Source: Knoellia aerolata DSM 18566 (GTDB lineage Bacteria > Actinomycetota > Actinomycetes > Actinomycetales > Dermatophilaceae). Taken from it: DNA of 64,000 nt. Below the pieces are notes generated by a model, which worked only from the letters and a program-made list of their open reading frames with translations, was not told the DNA's origin and made no database searches. The translations under genes and the position numbers were made by a program. Every line of letters starts with the position of its first letter. The stretch's first letter is position 1. Shown in pieces: positions 8,605 through 15,683 of the stretch. The DNA lies in assembly GCF_000768695.1 (NCBI RefSeq), contig NZ_AVPL01000005.1:58073-122072 (forward strand), written 5' to 3'.

Positions 8605-9264
8605 TCAGGGCTCGACCAGACCCGCACGAATCGCATAGCGGGTCAGCTGGGTCCGGTCGCGCATTCCGAGCTTGGCGAGGATGTTGGACCGGTGCCGCTC
8701 GACGGTTTTGATGCTGATCGCGAGCGCCTCGGCGATCTCCGTAGAGAGATGTCCCTCGGCGATGAGCTTGAGGACCTCGTTCTCGCGGGGCGTCAGGCCT
8801 CCTGCCTGGGGTCGCTCGCCCCGCCGCACCCGCTCAAGGTAGTTGCGGACGAGCGTGCTCGTCACCCCCGGGTAGAGGAAGGACTCACCCCGCATCGCGG
8901 CGCGGCAGGCCTGGACCAAATCCTGGTCGGCGACCGACTTGAGCACGTAGCCGGAGGCGCCGGCCTTGAGCGACTCGAAGAAATACTGCTCGTTGTCGTA
9001 CATCGACAGCATGAGGATCTTCGGTGGGTTGCGCCGCCGGCTGATCTCGAGCGCGGCCTGCAGACCGGTCATGCGGGGCATGGCCACGTCGAGGATCGCC
9101 AGGTCGACCTCGTGGTCGCGCACGATGGCCACCGCCTCCGCGCCGTCGGAGGCCTGCGCGACGACCTCGAGGTCGGGTTCGGCGTCAAGGATGAGACGGA
9201 CGCCCTGCCGGACGAGGGCGTGGTCCTCGGCGAGCAGGATGCGGATGGGCCGCTCGACGGTCAC
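8605..9264 (-). CDS. NarL/LuxR-type response regulator
   Basis: A 219-residue response regulator. The receiver domain shows the acidic pair at E13-D14, the phospho-acceptor D59 (AILDVAMP) and the conserved lysine in VLKS. A LuxR-type helix-turn-helix fills the last 65 residues (LTPRENEVLKLIAEG, TVERHRSNIL). The GTG start overlaps the stop of the upstream histidine kinase (GTGA), so the two are one operon. The stimulus is not evident; a palindrome in front of the kinase gene (10279-10300) is a candidate binding site. Confidence 0.92.
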   Translation of the reverse strand: MTVERPIRILLAEDHALVRQGVRLILDAEPDLEVVAQASDGAEAVAIVRDHEVDLAILDVAMPRMTGLQAALEISRRRNPPKILMLSMYDNEQYFFESLKAGASGYVLKSVADQDLVQACRAAMRGESFLYPGVTSTLVRNYLERVRRGERPQAGGLTPRENEVLKLIAEGHLSTEIAEALAISIKTVERHRSNILAKLGMRDRTQLTRYAIRAGLVEP

Positions 9265-10259
9265 GCGGCCGGCCGACCCGCCACCGGCACCGGCACGACG
9301 AGTCGGACCTCGGTGCCACCCTCCGGGCGCCTCCGGACGGTCAGCTCCGCGCGGACGAGGAGGGCCCGCTCACGCATGCCTCGTATGCCGGCCCCTTCCG
9401 ACCCGGGGCGGAGCCCCCTCCCGTCGTCCGCGACGAGGAGGGCGACGCCCGCTCCCTGCCGAGTGAGGGACAGGTATACGGTGTCGGCCCCCGAGTGCCG
9501 TGCGACGTTGGTCATGGCCTCCTGCGCGACCCGGTAGAGCACCAGCTCGGCCTCCTTGCCGAGGTCGGGCAGGCCGGATGCGAGTCCGCGCTGGACGTGG
9601 ATCCCGGTGTGCGCGGTGAGGTCGGTCGCCAGGGCCGCCAGTGCGCTGACCAGACCGAGGTCCTCCAGCACGCCCGGGCGCAGCCGGCGGGCCACCTCGC
9701 GCACCTCCTCGAGGCTGCCCCGTGCGGCGGTCTGCACGAGCTCGAGGTCGGCCCGGATGTCGTCGGGGGCGCGGTCGACGGCCCGCTTGAGGCCGAGCAG
9801 CATCGCGGTCAGGCCCTGGCCCACCTCGTCGTGCAGCTCACGGGCGATGCGATGGCGCTCGGCCTCCTGGGCGGCCAGGGCCCTGGCCGTGCTCGTGCGC
9901 CGTTCGGTCTCGAGTCGCTCCAGCATGGCGTTGAACGACTCGACGAGGTCCGCCACGGCACCGTTGCCGGTGTCGGTGAGGCGCTCCCCCGGGCTCTCGA
10001 GGTCGACCCGCTCCATGAGACGGGCCGCCCGGTCGAGCGGTGCCAGCGTGGACCGCAGCAGCAGCGCGTTGAGGATGAGGATCGTCGTGAGCCCGATCGC
10101 CAGCACCACCGCCTCCGAGGCGAGGACCCGCGACGAGACCGTGACCGGCGCCACCGCGAGGGCCACCGTGCCGAGCACGAAGACCACCGCGTTGATGAGG
10201 CAGACCCGCCAGTAGAGCGGCATCCGCCGGAGCAGGCTCACCGCCCCACCCTCGCGCAT
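9261..10259 (-). CDS. Membrane histidine kinase (HisKA_3 type)
   Basis: A 332-residue sensor kinase. Two membrane segments (about residues 17-40 and 48-68) enclose only a very short outer loop, followed by a HAMP-like region, a HisKA_3 domain with phospho-acceptor H143 (IARELHDEVGQG) and an ATPase domain with DDGRG. The short periplasmic part suggests intramembrane sensing. A much longer open frame extends upstream, but it runs antisense through the stomatin and antiporter genes; ATG 10259 fits the first membrane segment. It precedes its response regulator with a four-base overlap. Confidence 0.88.
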   Translation of the reverse strand: MREGGAVSLLRRMPLYWRVCLINAVVFVLGTVALAVAPVTVSSRVLASEAVVLAIGLTTILILNALLLRSTLAPLDRAARLMERVDLESPGERLTDTGNGAVADLVESFNAMLERLETERRTSTARALAAQEAERHRIARELHDEVGQGLTAMLLGLKRAVDRAPDDIRADLELVQTAARGSLEEVREVARRLRPGVLEDLGLVSALAALATDLTAHTGIHVQRGLASGLPDLGKEAELVLYRVAQEAMTNVARHSGADTVYLSLTRQGAGVALLVADDGRGLRPGSEGAGIRGMRERALLVRAELTVRRRPEGGTEVRLVVPVPVAGRPAA

Positions 10260-10278
10260 CGCCCTGCCGGGCGTCCAT

Positions 10279-10300
10279 CCACCCACACGGATGTGGGTGG
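10279..10300. promoter_or_regulatory. Palindrome in the kinase/stomatin divergent region
   Basis: Perfect inverted repeat CCACCCACA-CGGA-TGTGGGTGG, 20 bases upstream of the histidine kinase start and about 100 bases upstream of the stomatin-like gene. NarL-type regulators bind such dyads, so autoregulation and control of the neighbouring operon are plausible but unproven. Confidence 0.45.
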
Positions 10301-10401
10301 TGGCCCCGATTGCCCGTGTGTGACCGGGACCCGAGGATGGTGACGCGGCGGGGAGCACACCGTCCCCGCCGCGCCACAGCCCGTTCGGCGAGAGGAGCGT
10401 C

Positions 10402-10956
10402 GTGGAGTCCCTCGTCGCGTGGCTCGCCGTCCCCTGCGCCGTGCTCCTTCTCGCCGTCGTGTCGTCGGTCCGCGTCGTCGCCGAGCAGCAGCGAGCCGTG
10501 GTGACCCGACTCGGTCGCACCCACCGCGTCGGAGGACCCGGGCTCGTGGTCCACCTTCCCGGCGTCGAACGCATCAGCCTCGTCTCCCTGCACCCCACCC
10601 CGCTGACCGTCGTCGTCCCGACGGTGACCCGCGACGGGGTGGACGTGCGGGTCATCGGCACCGTCACCTGCCAGGTCGTCGACGCCTGGCGGGCCTCCGT
10701 GCCCGAGCCGGGCCCCGTCGCCGCCTCGGCGCTGACGGTCGAGGTCGCGATCGCCCGCGGCATCGCCCGCCTCGACCTCGTCGGGCTGCTGACAGCCCGT
10801 GAGCGGCTGGAGACCTCCATCCTCGAGGAGGTGAATGCCACGACCTCGGCGTGGGGCGTCGAGGTCGTCGGGCTCGAGCTCACCGACTTCGAGACCCGGC
10901 TGACAGCGGCGCTGCTGCGCGGCGCCGGCACCCCCGGCAGCCGGTCCCGCCCATGA
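10402..10956 (+). CDS. Short SPFH/Band 7 (stomatin-like) membrane protein
   Basis: A 184-residue protein with an N-terminal membrane anchor (about residues 5-25) and an SPFH domain that starts with the typical VRVVAEQQRAVVTRLGR. It is shorter than usual slipins of about 250 residues and lacks most of the C-terminal coiled-coil region. The GTG start has AGAGGAG five bases upstream. It overlaps the following antiporter by four bases (ATGA), so they are co-translated. SPFH proteins organise membrane protein assemblies; here the partner is probably the antiporter. Confidence 0.82.
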   Translation: MESLVAWLAVPCAVLLLAVVSSVRVVAEQQRAVVTRLGRTHRVGGPGLVVHLPGVERISLVSLHPTPLTVVVPTVTRDGVDVRVIGTVTCQVVDAWRASVPEPGPVAASALTVEVAIARGIARLDLVGLLTARERLETSILEEVNATTSAWGVEVVGLELTDFETRLTAALLRGAGTPGSRSRP

Positions 10957-12668
10957 ACGCCGAGGACCTCAACGTCGTCGTCCTCGCCGTCACGCTGGTC
11001 CTGCTCGTCGGGGTGGCAGCGGTCCGGGTGTCCAGCCGGGTCGGGCTGCCCAGCCTCCTGCTCTACCTGGCCATCGGCCTGGCACTCGGGGAGTCCGGAC
11101 TGGGACTGCGCTTCGAGGACCTCAACCTCACGATGATCCTCGGGTCGCTGGCCCTGGCGATGATCCTCGCCGAGGGCGGCTTCACGACCCGATGGTCCGT
11201 GGTGCGCCCCGTGGCCCCCCTCTCGCTGGTCCTCGCCACGGTGGGCGTCGGCATCAGTGTCGCCGTCACGGGAACCCTGGCCCACCTCATCCTCGACGTC
11301 GACCTGCGCACCGCCGTCCTGCTCGGGGCGGTGGCCTCGTCCACGGACGCCGCGGCGGTGTTCGCCGTGCTGCGGTCGATGCCGCTGCAGCGCCGGTTGC
11401 GTGCCGCACTGGAGGCGGAGTCCGGCTTCAACGACCCCCCGGTCATCATCCTCGTGAGCGTCGTCGCGTCCGACGCCTGGAGCGAGTCGGGTGCGGTGAG
11501 CATCGGCGGTGCGATGCTCGTGCAGCTCGTCCTCGGGGCAGGGCTCGGACTCGTCGTGGCACGGGTGGGGCAGTGGGTGCTGGCCCGGAGCGCCCTCCCC
11601 TCGGCCGGGCTCTATCCGCTCGCGACCGTCGCCTTTGCGATGCTGGCCTTCGCGGTGGCCGGGGTCGCCGGCGGGAGCCCCTTCCTCGCGGTGTACGTCG
11701 CCGGGCTGTGGCTGGGCAACGCCCCACTGCCACACCGCAACGCGACGACGGGCTTCGCGGAGGGCCTGGCCTGGCTGGCCCAGATCGGGTTGTTCGTCAT
11801 GCTCGGCCTGCTGGCCTCCCCGAGCAGGCTCGTCGACGCGATCATCCCCGCTGCCGTCGTCGGGTGCGCCCTCACGCTCGTCGCCCGGCCGATCTCGGTG
11901 GCCCTCTGCGCCACCCCCTTCCGCGTCCCCTGGCGGGAACAGGTCTTCATGTCGTGGGCCGGGCTGCGCGGTGCCGTGCCCATCGTGCTGGCCACCATCC
12001 CGATGACCCGAGGCTTGCCGGAGGCCGACCGGATCTTCGACGTCGTCTTCCTCCTCGTCGTCGGGTTCACCCTCGTGCAGGGCCCGACCCTTCCGGCTCT
12101 GGCCCGACGACTCGGCCTCGCCGAGAGCGACGCCTCCCGCGAGGTCCACATCGACGCCGCCCCGCTCGAGGAGATCGACGCCAGCCTGCTGCAGTTCGAC
12201 CTGCCCCCGCAGTCCCGGCTGGCCGGGGTCGCGCTGTTCGAGGTGCGGCTCCCGGCCGAGGCTGCGGTCAGCATGATCGTGCGTGACGGTCGGCTGTTCG
12301 TCCCTGACGAGAACACCGTGCTCCGCAGTGGCGACCGGCTCCTGCTGGCCACCTCGAACCCCGCGCGAGAGACCACGGAGCGGCGGCTCCGCGCCGTCAG
12401 CCGCGCCGGACGACTGGCGCAGTGGCGTGGCGAGCACGGCGACCCGGTGACGCGCAATTCACCGCGCGCACGGCGAGTTGCGCCGGACGAGGGCTCAGGA
12501 GAAGGACGCCGTGCCACGATGGCGCCTGCGACAGCGATGCGACCCGGCCGAACCCACGTGCCAACGACCCCCGCCAGCCGCTGTCACTGTTTGACGAATG
12601 ACCCCGAGGACGCCCCAACTAGCGTCCTCGTATCCGATGACGGTGCGACTCCCACGCCGTCCGTGTGA
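10953..12668 (+). CDS. Potassium/proton antiporter-like CPA1 protein with TrkA-C domain
   Basis: A 571-residue protein: about 12 membrane segments over residues 1-400 with the CPA1 Na/K-H exchanger fold (ASSTDAAAVFA and ESGFNDPP motifs holding the functional aspartates), then a TrkA-C-type cytosolic domain to about residue 500, as in NhaP2-type K+/H+ antiporters. Residues after about 505 form an arginine/proline-rich tail without family similarity. This tail overlaps the promoter-like region of the next operon and may result from loss of an earlier stop. It is co-translated with the stomatin-like gene. The transported ion is inferred from family only. Confidence 0.83.
   Translation: MNAEDLNVVVLAVTLVLLVGVAAVRVSSRVGLPSLLLYLAIGLALGESGLGLRFEDLNLTMILGSLALAMILAEGGFTTRWSVVRPVAPLSLVLATVGVGISVAVTGTLAHLILDVDLRTAVLLGAVASSTDAAAVFAVLRSMPLQRRLRAALEAESGFNDPPVIILVSVVASDAWSESGAVSIGGAMLVQLVLGAGLGLVVARVGQWVLARSALPSAGLYPLATVAFAMLAFAVAGVAGGSPFLAVYVAGLWLGNAPLPHRNATTGFAEGLAWLAQIGLFVMLGLLASPSRLVDAIIPAAVVGCALTLVARPISVALCATPFRVPWREQVFMSWAGLRGAVPIVLATIPMTRGLPEADRIFDVVFLLVVGFTLVQGPTLPALARRLGLAESDASREVHIDAAPLEEIDASLLQFDLPPQSRLAGVALFEVRLPAEAAVSMIVRDGRLFVPDENTVLRSGDRLLLATSNPARETTERRLRAVSRAGRLAQWRGEHGDPVTRNSPRARRVAPDEGSGEGRRATMAPATAMRPGRTHVPTTPASRCHCLTNDPEDAPTSVLVSDDGATPTPSV
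12591..12630 (+). promoter_or_regulatory. Promoter and operator-like dyad upstream of the uracil permease
   Basis: A TTGACG (12591-12596) resembles a -35 box. Downstream lies a perfect dyad CGAGGACGC-N8-GCGTCCTCG (12605-12630) whose eight-base spacer ends in the AACTA that could be part of the -10. A repressor bound here would block the permease/Mo-hydroxylase operon. The site falls inside the C-terminal tail of the antiporter frame. The permease itself has GAGGAAGG eight bases before ATG 12682. Confidence 0.5.
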
Positions 12669-12681
12669 GGAAGGCTGACAA

Positions 12682-14193
12682 ATGGCGCTTGGACTTGGAT
12701 GGCAGGTGAAGGAGGGCACGCTCGGGCCCGACGACGTCGTCGCTCCTCATGAGCGCCTCGACTGGGGCCGCACCGTCGGCCTCGGTGCGCAGCACGTCGT
12801 CGCGATGTTCGGCGCGACCTTCGTCTTCCCGCTCGTCATGGGCCTCAACCCGCAGCTCGCGATCATGATGAGCGGCATCGCGACCATCGCGTTCCTCCTC
12901 ATCGTCCAGGGCCGCGTGCCGAGCTACCTCGGCACCTCCGCCGCGTTCGTCGGCGGGGTCGCGGCGATCCGCTCCCAGGGCGGCGACTCCTCCGAGGTCA
13001 CCGGCGCGATCCTCGTCGCCGGCCTCGTGCTCGCGCTCGTCGGCCTCGCGATCCACTTCCTCGGCTCGGCGGTCCTGCACAAGGTCCTGCCGCCCGTCGT
13101 CACCGGCGCCGTCGTCATGCTCATCGGCTTCAACCTCGCACCGGTCGTGGCCAACATCTACTGGCCGCAGGACCAGTGGGTCGCGCTGCTGACGATGCTC
13201 TTCACCATCGTCTGCGCGGTGGCGTTCAAGGGCTTCATCAGCCGCATCGCGATCTTCCTCGCGCTGATCTTCGGCACGCTCCTGTCGTGGGTGCTCGACC
13301 GCACGCTCGGCCAGATCAACTCGGTCCTGGGCGGCGCCACCGAGGCGACCGACCACTTCCGCTGGAACACCGACGCGATCGGCGACGCCTCGTGGCTCGG
13401 CTTCCCGGCCAAGACCATCTTCAACGCCGACGGGACCGAGGTGGCCGGCTGGCACACCCCGACCTTCACCACGGCCGCGATCCTCCTCGTCCTCCCCGCC
13501 GTCATCGCCCTCATCGCCGAGAACACCGGTCACGTCAAGGCCGTCGCCGAGATGACCGGCGCGGACCTCGACAAGGACATGGGTCGCGCGATCGGCGCCG
13601 ACGGCGTCGGCACGATGCTCGCCTCGGCCGTCGGTGGCTCCCCCACGACGACCTACGCCGAGAACATCGGCGTCATGGCGGCGACCCGGGTCTACTCCAC
13701 GGCGGCCTACTACGTGGCAGCGATCGTCGCGATCCTCTTCGGTCTCTCCCCCAAGTTCGGTGCGCTCGTCGCCTCCGTCCCGGGTGGGGTGCTCGGCGGC
13801 ATCACGGTCGTCCTCTACGGGATGATCGGCCTGCTCGGCGCCAAGATCTGGAAGGAGAACGGGGTCGACTTCGCCAACCCGATCAACCTCGTTCCCGTGG
13901 CCGCCGGCATCGTCATCGGCATCGGCGACGTCAAGCTCAAGTTCAGCGACGACTTCACCCTCAGTGGCATCGCCCTCGGCACCATCGTCGCCATCGGCGC
14001 CTTCCACCTGGCTCGCACCCTCGCGCCCGCCGACCTCCGGCAACGCGCCGACGGCCAGGGCGGTCTCGGCGGCACCGCCATGGCCGGCGGCGACCGGGTC
14101 TACGGTGACGAGGACGGCATCGACGACCTCTACCAGTCCGGCTACCCCGGCGACACGGGCGAGCGCGACCCGGACCGCGACCGCCAGGTCTGA
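12682..14193 (+). CDS. NCS2-family nucleobase permease, uracil type
   Basis: A 503-residue NCS2 transporter with about 12-14 membrane segments. The segments AENTGH (near residue 280) and TTTYAENIGVMAATRVYS (near residue 325) match the two glutamate-bearing substrate motifs of E. coli UraA and RutG, which favour uracil over xanthine or urate. The hydrophilic acidic C-terminus is unremarkable. It stands at the head of the Mo-hydroxylase cluster and probably brings uracil (or thymine) to it. A strong hairpin at 14202-14239 separates it from the next gene, so part of the transcripts may stop there and permease could be made in excess. Confidence 0.88.
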   Translation: MALGLGWQVKEGTLGPDDVVAPHERLDWGRTVGLGAQHVVAMFGATFVFPLVMGLNPQLAIMMSGIATIAFLLIVQGRVPSYLGTSAAFVGGVAAIRSQGGDSSEVTGAILVAGLVLALVGLAIHFLGSAVLHKVLPPVVTGAVVMLIGFNLAPVVANIYWPQDQWVALLTMLFTIVCAVAFKGFISRIAIFLALIFGTLLSWVLDRTLGQINSVLGGATEATDHFRWNTDAIGDASWLGFPAKTIFNADGTEVAGWHTPTFTTAAILLVLPAVIALIAENTGHVKAVAEMTGADLDKDMGRAIGADGVGTMLASAVGGSPTTTYAENIGVMAATRVYSTAAYYVAAIVAILFGLSPKFGALVASVPGGVLGGITVVLYGMIGLLGAKIWKENGVDFANPINLVPVAAGIVIGIGDVKLKFSDDFTLSGIALGTIVAIGAFHLARTLAPADLRQRADGQGGLGGTAMAGGDRVYGDEDGIDDLYQSGYPGDTGERDPDRDRQV

Positions 14194-14201
14194 ATCGTCA
14201 C

Positions 14202-14239
14202 CGCCGCCCCGCCCGGGGACGACTCCGGGCGGGGCGGCG
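14202..14239 (+). terminator. Hairpin after the permease gene
   Basis: Perfect 15-base stem (14202-14216 with 14225-14239) and an eight-base loop, nine bases after the permease stop. The stem is almost all G/C; no T-tract follows, so it may act as an attenuating or processing hairpin. A 12-base tandem repeat with core AGAACGACCAGC (14250-14273) follows, then CAGGAG before the next GTG. Confidence 0.65.
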
Positions 14240-14289
14240 CCATTCCCCCAGAACGACCAGCAGAACGACCAGCAGGCAGGAGCTCCCAG

Positions 14290-15162
14290 GTGAAACCGGC
14301 ACCGTTCGTGCACCACGGCCCCCGGACCCTCGACGAGGCCGTCGCGGTCCTCGGCGAGGTCGGGCACGACGGCAAGGTGCTCGCCGGTGGCCAGAGCCTC
14401 ATCCCCGTGCTCAACATGCGCCTGGCGCAGCCCGCCCACCTCGTCGACATCAACCGGGTGGCCGGGTTGGACACCGTGACGGTCACCGACTCCCACGTGC
14501 GTGTCGGTGCCACCGTCCGTCACGCCGAGCTCGAGAAGCACGACGAGGCGTATGCCGTCCTCCCCCTCCTGCGGCAGGCCCTCCTCTGCGTCGCGCACCC
14601 CGCGATCCGCAACCGCGGCACCACCGTCGGCTCGATCGCGCACGCCGACGCCGCGGGCGAGATGCCGTCCGTGCTCGTCCTCACCCAGGGCGTCATCGAG
14701 GTGGTCGGTCCGCGCGGCCGTCGCGAGGTGGCCGCGTTGGAGTTCTTCGAGGGCCCGCTCCAGACCGTGCTCGAGGCCGACGAGCTCGTCGAGGCGGTCC
14801 GCTTCGCCCGGTTCGCGCCGGGCACCCGCACCGCCTTCCTCGAGTCGGCCCGGCGCTCCGGCGACTACGCGGTCGCCGGGGTCGGCGTCGCCGTGGACGT
14901 GAGCACCGACTCCGGTGAGGCGGTCGTGACCGGCGCGCGGGCGGCATACGTCTCCGTCACCGACATCCCGGTGGTCGTCGACCTCACCGACGCCGTTGCG
15001 GGACAGCCCGTCTCGTCGGTCTGGGACGGCGTCGACGAGCTCGTGCAGGCCGGGATCGCACCCGAGGCGGACATCCACGCCAGCAGTGAGTACCGACGGA
15101 TGCTCGCCGCCGAGCTCACCCGCCGCGCACTGACGCGGGCCACGACGGAAGGGACGGCATGA
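14290..15162 (+). CDS. Molybdenum hydroxylase FAD-binding subunit (CoxM/XdhB type)
   Basis: A 290-residue medium subunit. The FAD-binding signatures are present: AGGQSLIPVLNMR near residue 33 and TVGSIAHADAAGEMP near residue 118. The GTG start at 14290 has CAGGAG seven bases before it. It passes electrons between the 2Fe-2S subunit and an external acceptor. Its stop overlaps the next start by four bases. The order medium-small-large is that of CO dehydrogenase-like hydroxylases, but the neighbouring uracil permease and amidase make a uracil/thymine dehydrogenase (uracil to barbiturate) the better guess. Confidence 0.85.
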   Translation: MKPAPFVHHGPRTLDEAVAVLGEVGHDGKVLAGGQSLIPVLNMRLAQPAHLVDINRVAGLDTVTVTDSHVRVGATVRHAELEKHDEAYAVLPLLRQALLCVAHPAIRNRGTTVGSIAHADAAGEMPSVLVLTQGVIEVVGPRGRREVAALEFFEGPLQTVLEADELVEAVRFARFAPGTRTAFLESARRSGDYAVAGVGVAVDVSTDSGEAVVTGARAAYVSVTDIPVVVDLTDAVAGQPVSSVWDGVDELVQAGIAPEADIHASSEYRRMLAAELTRRALTRATTEGTA

Positions 15163-15683
15163 CCGACATCGACCAGGGCACGACCGTCGACGTGACGGTG
15201 ACCGTGAACGGCATCGCCCACACGCGCACCGTGGAGCCGCGTCGGCTGCTGTCCGACTTCATCCGGCACGACCTGCGCCTCACCGGGACGCACGTCGGCT
15301 GCGAGCACGGCGTCTGCGGCGCGTGCACCGTCCTCGTCGACGGGAAGCCGATGCGGTCCTGCCTCATGTTCGCCGTCTCCGCGGAGGACATGGAGATCAC
15401 GACCGTCGAGGGCCTCGGGACGCAGGACGCGATGGGTCCGGTGCAGCAGGCGTTCGTCGAGTGCCACGGGCTCCAGTGCGGCTTCTGCACGCCGGGCTTC
15501 GTCACGACGATCACCGCCTTCATCGAGGAGAACCCCGACCCCACGTCCGAGGAGGCGCGCGAGGCGATCTCGGGCAACCTCTGTCGCTGCACGGGGTACC
15601 AGAACATCTGCAAGGCCGTCCTGCGCGCCGCCGAGATCAACCGTGAACGCGCCACCCCCACCGAGGGTGGTGACCCGGCATGA
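15159..15683 (+). CDS. Molybdenum hydroxylase 2Fe-2S subunit (CoxS type)
   Basis: A 174-residue small subunit with two iron-sulfur clusters. The N-terminal plant-ferredoxin-type cluster is bound by CEHGVCGACTVLVDGKPMRSC, where four cysteines are visible, and the C-terminal helical domain by CGFCTPGF and CRCTGYQNI. The N-terminus lacks a signal peptide, so the enzyme is cytoplasmic. ATGA overlaps at both ends show tight coupling with the FAD and Mo subunits. Confidence 0.92.
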   Translation: MTDIDQGTTVDVTVTVNGIAHTRTVEPRRLLSDFIRHDLRLTGTHVGCEHGVCGACTVLVDGKPMRSCLMFAVSAEDMEITTVEGLGTQDAMGPVQQAFVECHGLQCGFCTPGFVTTITAFIEENPDPTSEEAREAISGNLCRCTGYQNICKAVLRAAEINRERATPTEGGDPA

